From positions 62,001-126,000 of the forward strand of contig CALQCM020000002.1 of assembly GCA_943329075.2 (NCBI GenBank): 64,000 bases of DNA, in the 5' to 3' direction. This stretch comes from Chitinophaga pinensis (lineage in GTDB: Bacteria; Pseudomonadota; Gammaproteobacteria; Burkholderiales; SG8-41). A program made the translations under genes and the position numbers. A model generated the notes under the pieces. The model worked only from the letters and a program-made list of their open reading frames with translations, searched no databases and was not told the origin of the DNA. Below are positions 8,602 to 16,175 of this stretch, piece after piece (the stretch's first letter is position 1; each line of letters opens with the position of its first letter).

Positions 8602-9660
8602 TTATTCAACCTGCACGCGCGCGGCTTTGGCGACCTTCGCCCATTTATCGATTTCAGCTTTGACATAGGCGGTAAATTCCTCCGGCGAGGTGCCGCCGGC
8701 GAGCCCGCCCTGTTGCAGGATTTTCTCTTTCATCTCGGGGGCTTTGAGCATCTTCACCAGTTCGGTGTTGACCTTGGCAACGATCTCGCGCGGCGTGCCG
8801 GCCGGCATCACCACGCCGTTCCATGAACTGCCGTCGAAACCCTTGAGCCCGGATTGATCGACGGTCGGCAGATCGGGCAGCGGCGGAAAACGTTCTTTGG
8901 TCGACACGGCGATGGCGCGCACCTTGCCCTGTTGCACGAAGGGCAGTGCTGCAATCGCCGTGCTGAACGCGGCGTCGATCTGGCCGGAAATCTGGTCGAT
9001 CATCGCCGGCGAGGCGCCCTTGTACGGCACGTGCACCATCTTCACGCCGGCCATCGAACTCAACATCTCCATCATCATGTGCGGGCTGGTGCCGTTGCCG
9101 GTGGAGGCGTAGGTCAGCGAACCCGGCCGCGTTTTCGCCAGCACGATGAATTCGCGCACGTTCTTTGCCGGAATCGACGGATGCACCATCAAGAGGCTCG
9201 GCAGCACCGCGAGCAGCGTCACGTACGAATAATCCTTCAGCGGGTCGAAGCCGAGTTTGGTGTAGAGGCTGGGCGCGATGCTCTGCGCAATGGTCATCAT
9301 GCAAATCGTGTAGCCGTCGGGCGGCGTCTTCGCGCATTGCTCGAAGCCGATGTTGCCGCCGGCGCCGCCGCGGTTGTCGGCGACCACCTGCACGCCCCAG
9401 GCCTTCGACAGATGGTCGGCCGCCAGCCGCCCCATGATGTCGGTCGGGCCGCCGGGCGGGAAGTTGATGATGAAGCGCACGGGTTTCGCCGGGTATTGTT
9501 GTGCGAATGACAGTGTTGCACCCAACGTCAGGAATGAAATTACCGTCATTCCCGCGAAAGCGGGAATCCATGCGGCGGTTGATCTCGCGATGCCGGTTCC
9601 TGGGCTCCCGCTTTCGCGGGAGCGACGGTTGTTGTTGAACACGATGCTGGCGTTTTCCAT
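8602..9660 (-). CDS. Bug/TctC-family solute-binding protein with repeat-derived N-terminus
   Basis: A 352-residue receptor whose mature part is ordinary: QQYPAKPVRFIINFPPGG, DNRGGAGGN, VHVPYKGASPA. The oddity is residues about 12-38, which are encoded by a palindromic repeat (9545-9626) lying inside the reading frame between the initial residues MENASIVFNNN and the hydrophobic core VISFLTLGATLSFA. The ATG at 9660 has a perfect AGGAGG four bases upstream, which argues that translation starts there and runs through the repeat. An internal ATG at 9549 would give a short 16-residue signal peptide but has no Shine-Dalgarno. Export may therefore depend on an insertion-lengthened leader. The ligand is unknown. 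Confidence 0.88.
   Translation of the reverse strand: MENASIVFNNNRRSRESGSPGTGIARSTAAWIPAFAGMTVISFLTLGATLSFAQQYPAKPVRFIINFPPGGPTDIMGRLAADHLSKAWGVQVVADNRGGAGGNIGFEQCAKTPPDGYTICMMTIAQSIAPSLYTKLGFDPLKDYSYVTLLAVLPSLLMVHPSIPAKNVREFIVLAKTRPGSLTYASTGNGTSPHMMMEMLSSMAGVKMVHVPYKGASPAMIDQISGQIDAAFSTAIAALPFVQQGKVRAIAVSTKERFPPLPDLPTVDQSGLKGFDGSSWNGVVMPAGTPREIVAKVNTELVKMLKAPEMKEKILQQGGLAGGTSPEEFTAYVKAEIDKWAKVAKAARVQVE
9545..9626. repeat. Paired palindromic (dRS3-like) repeat, copy 2, inside a CDS
   Basis: The left module holds ATTCCCGCGAAAGCGGGAAT, a perfect ATTCCC-N8-GGGAAT palindrome, and the right module CTCCCGCTTTCGCGGGAG. They are arranged head to head as at 1211 and 56872. This copy is in frame within the leader-encoding part of a Bug receptor gene and contains no stop codon in that frame. 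Confidence 0.85.
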
Positions 9661-9703
9661 GAGGCCTCCTGAACGATGGCTGCTGCAGCTGTGAGCGGGC
9701 AGT

Positions 9704-11089
9704 TTACGCCGCGAGCGTCACGATCTCCACAGCAGCTTTTCCGCCGCCGAGAAAACGCTTGAGTATCTTGTAGGTGTCGAGATCGAAGGCGGCGCGCGCG
9801 TCGAGGCCGGCAAGTTCGTCCTCGCTCGTCACGCTGCCGAGATAACACCAGTGGTCGAGCACGTGCAGCACGGAGGCGTCGCCGCTCGATTCGCGCACGC
9901 CGATGCGGCCGCGATACGGCCAGCTCTGCAGCTTGAGTTCGGCCAGCGCCTCGATCAGGCGCAGCTCGTGTTGCGCCGGCGCTTCTTTGCCGACGCAGAC
10001 GCCGCGGCAGCGCTGCAGCTGAAAGGCGAGGCAGGGGCCGCCCTTGCTTTTTTCAAGCCCGATGGCGGCGGGGCACAACTCGAAGGACTGCGTCAGTCCG
10101 CGCAGCGCATCGACCGCCGCGCGTTTGCTGCGGAACACGCCGTAGGCCGTTTCGCCGCCGCTGAAATCGATTTCGGCGGCATGCACCAGGGTTGGCGCGC
10201 CGCCGCTTGCGGGGCTCCAGCGCCAGGCGTGCAGATCGTTATTGCGGCGCAGTTGACTGTTCAGTGTGGGCAGCATGCTTTTGACCAGTCGTGCCTCTTC
10301 TAGCAGCGCGCCCAGTTCGCCGGTGGTCTGTTTCCATTCGACGCGGCGGACCTGCTGCACGATGTTCATGTCTTTCGACAGCCGGTGATCGCCGGAAAAA
10401 TGCGCCTGCACGCGCGCGCGCAGGTTGACGCTCTTGCCGATGTAGATCGGCAGTTCGTTCTCACCGTAGAAGAGATATACGCCGGGCCCGGTCGGTATTT
10501 CTTCGATGGAGAAATCGGCGAGGCCCGCGGGCAGCGACGGTTTTTTGAGTTGCGCCGCCGCTGCGGTGTCGAGGGCTTCTTCGCCGAGTTCATCGCGCCA
10601 GATCTGCAGGAGATCCCACAACACGCGCGCGTCGCCGAGCGCGCGGTGGCGCGCCTCGCAATCGACGTTGTGGCGCTCCATCATTGTGTCGAGATTGTGT
10701 TTGGCGTGGCCAGGATAAAGTTTGCGCGAGAGTTTGACCGTGCACAGCAGGTCGGAGGCATAGGGGATTTCCAGCCGCGCGAATTCGTTTTTCAGAAAAC
10801 CGTAGTCGAAGCGCGCGTTGTGCGCGATCAACAGCTTGCCGTCGAGCCGCTCCTTGAGTCCGGTGGCAACGTCTGCGAACACCGGCGCGTCGGCCACCAT
10901 CGCGTTGCTGATGCCGGTCAGCGATTCGATGAAGGGCGGAATCCGCGTCTGCGGATTGATCAGCGTGCTCCACTCTTCGATCAGGCGGCCGTCGTGCACC
11001 TCGACGCAGCCGATTTCGGTGATGCGGTCGCTGGTCGCCGTCGCACCGGTGGTTTCGAGATCGAGAAAAACGAGGGGGCGTTCAAACAT
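9704..11089 (-). CDS. DEDDh exonuclease fused to GIY-YIG nuclease domain
   Basis: A 461-residue protein. Residues 5-165 are a DnaQ-like 3'-5' exonuclease with the catalytic set D10/E12 (VFLDLETTG), D95 (HNARFDYGFL), H148 and D153 (RHRALGDARVLWDLL). Residues about 197-280 are a GIY-YIG domain of the UvrC/Cho type, with GVYLFYG and then YIGKSVNLRARVQ. The C-terminal part resembles the UvrC-associated region seen in Cho-like proteins, including a Cys-containing segment FELCPAAIGLEKSKGGPCLAFQLQRC. Such fusions are known in several bacterial phyla and are annotated as DNA polymerase III epsilon-like, but they probably act in excision repair. The start follows the HTH gene at 11099 by 9 bp. Confidence 0.9.
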   Translation of the reverse strand: MFERPLVFLDLETTGATATSDRITEIGCVEVHDGRLIEEWSTLINPQTRIPPFIESLTGISNAMVADAPVFADVATGLKERLDGKLLIAHNARFDYGFLKNEFARLEIPYASDLLCTVKLSRKLYPGHAKHNLDTMMERHNVDCEARHRALGDARVLWDLLQIWRDELGEEALDTAAAAQLKKPSLPAGLADFSIEEIPTGPGVYLFYGENELPIYIGKSVNLRARVQAHFSGDHRLSKDMNIVQQVRRVEWKQTTGELGALLEEARLVKSMLPTLNSQLRRNNDLHAWRWSPASGGAPTLVHAAEIDFSGGETAYGVFRSKRAAVDALRGLTQSFELCPAAIGLEKSKGGPCLAFQLQRCRGVCVGKEAPAQHELRLIEALAELKLQSWPYRGRIGVRESSGDASVLHVLDHWCYLGSVTSEDELAGLDARAAFDLDTYKILKRFLGGGKAAVEIVTLAA

Positions 11090-11098
11090 CCGGGCGGT

Positions 11099-11362
11099 TC
11101 AATCCGGGCGGTCGGGCATTGGCACCAGCCGGCCGAGTTCCTGCAGGCGCGCGCCGAGGCGGTAGCTGCCCGGTTCGACGCGGTCGACCATGCGGTTCTG
11201 CACCATCGCGCTGAGGATGCGGTGTGCGGTGGATGGATGCAGCAGGGTGTCGGCGGCGAGCTGTTTGAGATTGACCGGCGCGTTGTGGCGCTCCAGTGCG
11301 TCGAGCAGGGTGAACATGCGGTCAATGACCTGGATCGACGACTTGGCGGTATTGTCTGACAC
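11099..11362 (-). CDS. HTH-only IclR-type regulator
   Basis: An 87-residue protein equal to the N-terminal winged helix-turn-helix of IclR regulators: SIQVIDRMFTLLDALE, LKQLAADTLLHPSTAHRILS (recognition helix) and YRLGARLQELGRL, after which it stops. Full IclR proteins have about 170 further residues for ligand binding, and none is present. Either this is a stand-alone DNA-binding protein or a truncated gene. GTG at 11362 is the best start because it opens just before the HTH. The frame upstream is unrelated Arg/His-rich shadow. The stop TGA is in the same frame as, and 9 bp before, the exonuclease ATG. Co-transcription is likely. Confidence 0.72.
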   Translation of the reverse strand: MSDNTAKSSIQVIDRMFTLLDALERHNAPVNLKQLAADTLLHPSTAHRILSAMVQNRMVDRVEPGSYRLGARLQELGRLVPMPDRPD

Positions 11363-11581
11363 GATGAGAGCGGCCGGCCTGCGGTAATGTTGTGTATCGT
11401 ATGGGTGGGGCCATTCTAGGTGAGGCGGGTGTGCGCGGCAACCGCCGGCATTGAGATCATCGCGCCGGCGGCGCTGTGGCAAAATGAGCGGGCGCAATGC
11501 GGATGGGAGCATTATGAAGAGCGTGGCTACAATATTTCGAACGGTCGTGATGAACACAGCAACACGCGCGGGCCTGCGCTG

Positions 11582-12310
11582 ATGCGCGTCGGCCTCTTCG
11601 TCACCTGTCTCGTCGATCTCATGCGGCCGTCGATCGCGATGGCGGCGCTGCGCCTGCTCGAGGGCGCGGGTTGCACGGTGGAAGTGCCGCGCGCGCAGAC
11701 CTGTTGCGGTCAGCCCGGTTACAACTCGGGTGACCGCGATTCGGCGCTGGTGCTGGCGCGCAAGGTGCTCGGCGAATTTGAAGATTACGACTATGTGGTG
11801 GCGCCGTCGGGTTCCTGCGCCGGCATGATCAAAGCGCATTACCCGGATTTGTTTGCCGGCGACATCGATGCGCCGCGCGCCGCCGCCTTGTGCGCGAAGA
11901 CTTTCGAGCTGTGCGATTTCCTCGCTAACGTGCTGAAGATCGATGCGGTGCCCGGCCGTTACGACGGCACTATCACCTATCACGATTCATGTTCCGGGCT
12001 GCGTGAACTCGGCGTCAAACAACAACCGCGTTCACTGCTCGCCAAGGTGGCCGGCCTGAAGATCGAGGAAATGAACGAGGCCGAGGCCTGCTGCGGATTC
12101 GGCGGCACCTTCTCGGTCAAGTTCGGCGACATTTCCACGCATATCACGGACCGCAAATGCGAGAACCTGTGTGCGACCGGCGCCAAAGCGGTGGTGCTCG
12201 GCGATCTCGGTTGCATGCTCAACATCGAAGGCCGTTTGCGTCGCCGCGGCGACGACAAAACGCAGGTCCTGCACGTGGCCGAAGTGCTGGCCGGTCCGGA
12301 GGAAAAATGA
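11582..12310 (+). CDS. lutA: (Fe-S)-binding protein, LutA / glycolate-oxidase-type subunit
   Basis: A 242-residue cytoplasmic protein with two CCG (cysteine-rich) domains: TCCGQPGYNSGD near residue 40 and ACCGFGGTFSVKFG near residue 175, plus CLVDLMRP near the start. This is the LutA/YkgE pattern. With LutB and LutC it forms the LutABC complex, which oxidises L-lactate to pyruvate. I start it at 11582 (MRVGLFVTCLVDL), the family start, although the frame is open further upstream. The stop overlaps the next start by ATGA, so translation is coupled to the ketopantoate-reductase-like gene. Confidence 0.88.
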   Translation: MRVGLFVTCLVDLMRPSIAMAALRLLEGAGCTVEVPRAQTCCGQPGYNSGDRDSALVLARKVLGEFEDYDYVVAPSGSCAGMIKAHYPDLFAGDIDAPRAAALCAKTFELCDFLANVLKIDAVPGRYDGTITYHDSCSGLRELGVKQQPRSLLAKVAGLKIEEMNEAEACCGFGGTFSVKFGDISTHITDRKCENLCATGAKAVVLGDLGCMLNIEGRLRRRGDDKTQVLHVAEVLAGPEEK

Positions 12311-13239
12311 AAATTGCAGTGATGGGGTCGGGTGGGGTCGGTGGTTTTTACGGCGGCCACCTCGCCAATGTCGGTTGTGATGTGTCGTTTGTCGCGCGCG
12401 GCAAACATCTGGCGGCCCTGCTCGATCACGGCCTGACGATTGAGAGCGATTCACACCCGGCCGTGCACGTGCCGAAAGTGCGCGCCAGCGACGATCCGGC
12501 GAAACTGGGTGTCGCCGATCTCGTTATCGTCGCCGTGAAGCTCTGGGATCTCGACAGCGTTGCGCGCGCCATCAAGCCGCTGGTCGGGCCGGACACCGCG
12601 GTGCTGTCGCTGCAGAACGGCGTGATCAAGGACGATATCCTGCGCGGTCACTTCGGCGCGCGCGCGGTGATGGGCGGTGTCGCCTATGTCGGCACGCATG
12701 TGGCGCGTCCCGGCGTGATCAAACAGACCGGTGCGATGCAGCGCATGGTGTTCGGCGAATACGACGGTAGCCGTTCCCCGCGCGCCGAGGCGTTGTTTGC
12801 CGCGCTGAAACGTACCGGCATCGATGCTGAAGTTTCTGCGGATATCCGCCGCACGCTGTGGGAAAAATATGTGTTTCTCGTCGGCCTGTCGGGTTCGACC
12901 GCGAGCATGCGCAAGACGCTGGGCCCGGTGCGCGCCAATCCGCAGACGCGCGCCTTTCTGCTCGATCTGATGCGCGAGACGGTGGCGGTCGGTCGCGCGC
13001 TCGGCGTCAATCTGCCGGCCGATTATGCGGATCAGCGGCTGGCCTTTGCCGACACGCTGTCGGCGGAGATGACTTCATCGCTGCACCACGATCTCGAACA
13101 CGGCAATTCGCTCGAAGTCGAATGGCTGAGCGGCGGCGTGGTGACGCTCGGCGCGAAAGCCGCCGTGCCCACGCCGTGCAACCGTGCGGTGTGGGACGTG
13201 CTGGCGCTGCACGCGGCAGGTCCGAAAAAACAGGCATGA
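12307..13239 (+). CDS. 2-dehydropantoate 2-reductase-family protein
   Basis: A 310-residue NAD(P)-dependent oxidoreductase of the ApbA/PanE family. The nucleotide-binding loop GSGGVGGFYGG is at residues 8-18. LQNGVIKDD follows in the middle (the family's N-G segment), and the C-terminal domain has the usual helical pattern with SSLHHDLEHGNSLEVEWLSG, the conserved substrate-side signature. A GGAGGAAAA Shine-Dalgarno lies within the end of lutA, and the ATGA overlap at 12307 couples the two. Relatives in this context may reduce other 2-keto acids, since pantothenate genes are absent. It is followed by another ATGA overlap. Confidence 0.9.
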   Translation: MKIAVMGSGGVGGFYGGHLANVGCDVSFVARGKHLAALLDHGLTIESDSHPAVHVPKVRASDDPAKLGVADLVIVAVKLWDLDSVARAIKPLVGPDTAVLSLQNGVIKDDILRGHFGARAVMGGVAYVGTHVARPGVIKQTGAMQRMVFGEYDGSRSPRAEALFAALKRTGIDAEVSADIRRTLWEKYVFLVGLSGSTASMRKTLGPVRANPQTRAFLLDLMRETVAVGRALGVNLPADYADQRLAFADTLSAEMTSSLHHDLEHGNSLEVEWLSGGVVTLGAKAAVPTPCNRAVWDVLALHAAGPKKQA

Positions 13240-14330
13240 CAGCGATACGGCTCACGCTGCGTGGAGTCCGTTGCCGCGCCGTGGAAGTGCCGATGACCTA
13301 TGTGCTCGGCACCAGCGCAGGGGCGGTGCGCGCCGCACCATTGCTGCTGGTCGATGTCGACACCGAAGAAGGCGTCACCGGCCGCACCTATTTGTTTTGT
13401 TATACGCGCGCAGCGGCCGGGCCGATCAAGACCATGCTCGACGATGCGGCCTCTGCGCTGGCCGGCGCGCCACTTGATCCGGCCGCATGGTGGGCAACGC
13501 TCAACAAACGCTACACGCTGATCGGTGTGCAGGGCATTGTGCGCATGGCCATGGCGGCGCTCGACACGGCGTGCTGGGATGCGCTGGCGATTGCGGCGAA
13601 GGTGCCGCTGGCCACCCTGATCGGCGGCGCGCCCAAAGCCATCCCGGCCTATAACAGCTGCGGCCTTGGCTTGATGGCGCCGGTCGCGCTGGGCGATGAA
13701 GCGGAAAAACTGCTGGCCGGCGGATTCAAAGCGATGAAACTGCGGCTGGGTTACCCGACGCTAAAGGAAGACCTTGCGGCGCTGGGGGCGGTGCGCGCGA
13801 GCATTGGTGAACACGTGAAGATCATGGTCGATTACAACCAGGCGTTGTCGGTCGAGGAGGCGCTGGCCCGCGGTCGCGCGCTCGATGAGCACAGCGTTTA
13901 CTGGCTCGAAGAGCCGGTGCGGCACGACGATTACGCCGGCAACGCGCGACTGGCGCAGGTCCTGACGACGCCGATCCAGATTGGCGAGAACTTTTCGCTG
14001 CCATATGCCATGCACGCAGCCCTCGACCGCGGCGCCTGCGATTACGTCATGCCCGATCTCGAGCGCATCGGTGGTGTGACGGGCTGGCGGCAGGCGGCCG
14101 CGATCGCAAATACGCGTCGTATTCCAATGTCGTCGCATCTGTTTCCGGAAGTCAGCGCGCATCTGCTGGCGGCGACGCCGACCGCGCACTGGCTGGAATA
14201 TGTCGATTGGGCGAATGCGATTGTCGAAGAACCGCTGGAAATTGCCGACGGCTATGCTGTGGTGCAGCAGCGGCCGGGCAACGGGCTGGTCTGGAACGAG
14301 GACGCCCTCAGGCATTACGAATTGCGTTGA
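13236..14330 (+). CDS. Enolase-superfamily (mandelate racemase-like) protein
   Basis: A 364-residue two-domain protein. The N-terminal capping domain covers about residues 1-130. The barrel shows KAMKLRLG (KxK base), MVDYNQ, WLEEPV and IGENF (metal ligands), then MPDLERIGGVTGWR and MSSHLFPEVSAHLL. The D and H of the last two segments correspond to the Asp/His general base pair of mandelate racemases. It is therefore likely to be an active acid-sugar or hydroxy-acid racemase or dehydratase. The ATG overlaps the previous stop (ATGA), which makes a three-gene coupled set with lutA. The substrate is undetermined. Confidence 0.88.
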   Translation: MTAIRLTLRGVRCRAVEVPMTYVLGTSAGAVRAAPLLLVDVDTEEGVTGRTYLFCYTRAAAGPIKTMLDDAASALAGAPLDPAAWWATLNKRYTLIGVQGIVRMAMAALDTACWDALAIAAKVPLATLIGGAPKAIPAYNSCGLGLMAPVALGDEAEKLLAGGFKAMKLRLGYPTLKEDLAALGAVRASIGEHVKIMVDYNQALSVEEALARGRALDEHSVYWLEEPVRHDDYAGNARLAQVLTTPIQIGENFSLPYAMHAALDRGACDYVMPDLERIGGVTGWRQAAAIANTRRIPMSSHLFPEVSAHLLAATPTAHWLEYVDWANAIVEEPLEIADGYAVVQQRPGNGLVWNEDALRHYELR

Positions 14331-14418
14331 CCAATGCATCGGGCGTTGGCTCGTTGTCCGGCGGCGCATATATAATTCTTCCGTCGGCTGTCGAGGCCGG
14401 CCGCAGGGAGAAAATTTT

Positions 14419-14712
14419 GTGAAAGCATTGCACGTCTATTTCAAGGTGCCGGTTGAAGTGCGCGATGAAAACGGGCGCTTCGTGGCCTCCTGTTTTTTAT
14501 TGCCCGCCACCTGCGACGGTGAGACCAAATTTGAAGCCATATCGGCGTTGACCGAGGTCGTGCGGATATTTCTGACCGCGCAGTGCGCCGGCCGCACGCT
14601 CGACGACGTGCTGCACCGGCACGATCTGCAACTGCCGCACCCGCACGAGGAACTCGTCACCGGGCGCTATATCGATATCGCGGTCCAGCTCAAGATCCCC
14701 GGTCTGAACTGA
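14419..14712 (+). CDS. Conserved-looking small protein, unknown
   Basis: A 97-residue soluble protein starting with GTG, chosen because AGGGAG lies eight bases upstream and the frame before it is an unrelated shadow. It has no signal peptide, no membrane helix and no motif I recognise. The composition is mixed alpha/beta (ALHVYFKVPVEVRDENGR, then a helix FEAISALTEVVRIFLTAQC). It sits between the enolase-like gene and lutB and may belong to the same transcript. Confidence 0.65.
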   Translation: MKALHVYFKVPVEVRDENGRFVASCFLLPATCDGETKFEAISALTEVVRIFLTAQCAGRTLDDVLHRHDLQLPHPHEELVTGRYIDIAVQLKIPGLN

Positions 14713-14774
14713 TTTCGTGCCGCGCGGTCCCGCCGCCGGTCATGCTGCGCGGGCAAATCGTGTAGCATGCTGCC

Positions 14775-16175
14775 ATGCAGATCGCTTCCCTCCAGTTCAA
14801 GGCCCGCGCCGGCGCCAAGCTCGCCGACGTCAAGCTGCAGGCGGCGCTGCGCAAACTGCAGGGCAATTTCGTCAAGGGGCGTGCCGAGCGCATGCTCGAG
14901 CTCGACAACTTCGAAGAAATCCGCAGCGCGGCGGCGGCGATCCGAGACCGCACGCTGGCCAACCTCGACGTTTATCTCGAAACCTTCGAACGCAATGCGA
15001 CCGCGCGTGGCGCCGTGGTGCACTGGGCCGAGACCACTGACGACGTCAATCGCATCGTCTGCGAACTGGCGGCGCGTTACGACGTCAAAAAAGTGATCAA
15101 GTCGAAGTCAATGGTGACTGAGGAGTGTTCGCTCAACGACGCGCTCGAAAGCGCCGGCGTGCAGGTGGTGGAGACCGATCTCGGCGAATACATATTGCAA
15201 CTCGCCAAAGAGCCGCCGTCGCACATCATCGCGCCGGTAATCCACAAGGGACGCGAAGAGATCGCCGATTTGTTTGCGGAAAAGCACCATTTGCCGCGCA
15301 ATTCAGATCCGGCGGCACTCACCCGCGAGGCGCGCGAACAACTGCGCGGGCATTTTCTGACAGCTGGCATGGGCATCTCGGGGGCCAACTTCGTCGTTGC
15401 CGAAACCGGCTCGACGGTGATCGTCACCAACGAAGGCAACGGCCGCATGACGACAACGCTGCCGCGCGTGCACGTGGCGATCACCGGCATCGAAAAAGTG
15501 GTGGCAACGCGCGAGGACCTCACCACCTTGTTGCGCCTGCTGCCGCGCTCGGCGACCGGGCAGTCGATCACCAATTACATTTCGATCACCAGCGGCACCG
15601 CCGAAGCAGGCGAGTCCGGACCGCAGCATTTTCACGTCATCCTGCTCGACGGCGGGCGCTCGAAGCTGCTCGGCACCGATATGCAGGAGATGCTGCGCTG
15701 CATCCGCTGCGGCGCCTGCATGAACCATTGCCCGGTGTATCAAAGCGTTGGCGGCCATGCCTATGGCTGGGTCTATCCGGGGCCGATGGGTTCCATACTC
15801 ACCTCAACGCTGGGCAGCCTGGAACAGGCGCTCGATCTGCCGCAGGCGGCGACGCTGTGCAATCAGTGCGGCGTCGTGTGCCCGGTGAAAATCCCGCTCG
15901 CCGATCTGATGCGCAAACTGCGCGAGCGGCAGTTCGCGCGGGGCTTGCGGCCGTGGCCAGAGCATGCAGGCTTGTGGTTATGGGGCCGCGTGGCGCGTTA
16001 CCCGTCGCTCTACGCGCTGCTCTCATCGGTCGGCGTGCGCGTGCTGGCGTGGCTCGGCGGTTCGCAGCGTTTGATTCATTACCTGCCGTTCGCTGGCGGC
16101 TGGACCAAGGGCCGCGATTTGCCGGCGCCGCAGGGCAAAACTTTTCGCGAACTCTACGCGCAGCGCAAACGCTAA
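14775..16175 (+). CDS. lutB: Lactate utilisation iron-sulfur protein LutB
   Basis: A 466-residue protein with an N-terminal LUD domain (about residues 60-290, containing VTEECSLND and NFVVAETGSTVIVTNEGNGR). Two ferredoxin-type 4Fe-4S sites follow: CIRCGACMNHCPVY near residue 310 and CNQCGVVCPVKIPL near residue 360. It ends with the LutB C-terminal segment. It is the core subunit of the LutABC L-lactate oxidation system. Its 3' end overlaps the convergent phospholipase gene by 4 bp. lutA lies 3 kb upstream and lutC 3.4 kb downstream, which is an unusual dispersal for this operon. Confidence 0.92.
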   Translation: MQIASLQFKARAGAKLADVKLQAALRKLQGNFVKGRAERMLELDNFEEIRSAAAAIRDRTLANLDVYLETFERNATARGAVVHWAETTDDVNRIVCELAARYDVKKVIKSKSMVTEECSLNDALESAGVQVVETDLGEYILQLAKEPPSHIIAPVIHKGREEIADLFAEKHHLPRNSDPAALTREAREQLRGHFLTAGMGISGANFVVAETGSTVIVTNEGNGRMTTTLPRVHVAITGIEKVVATREDLTTLLRLLPRSATGQSITNYISITSGTAEAGESGPQHFHVILLDGGRSKLLGTDMQEMLRCIRCGACMNHCPVYQSVGGHAYGWVYPGPMGSILTSTLGSLEQALDLPQAATLCNQCGVVCPVKIPLADLMRKLRERQFARGLRPWPEHAGLWLWGRVARYPSLYALLSSVGVRVLAWLGGSQRLIHYLPFAGGWTKGRDLPAPQGKTFRELYAQRKR

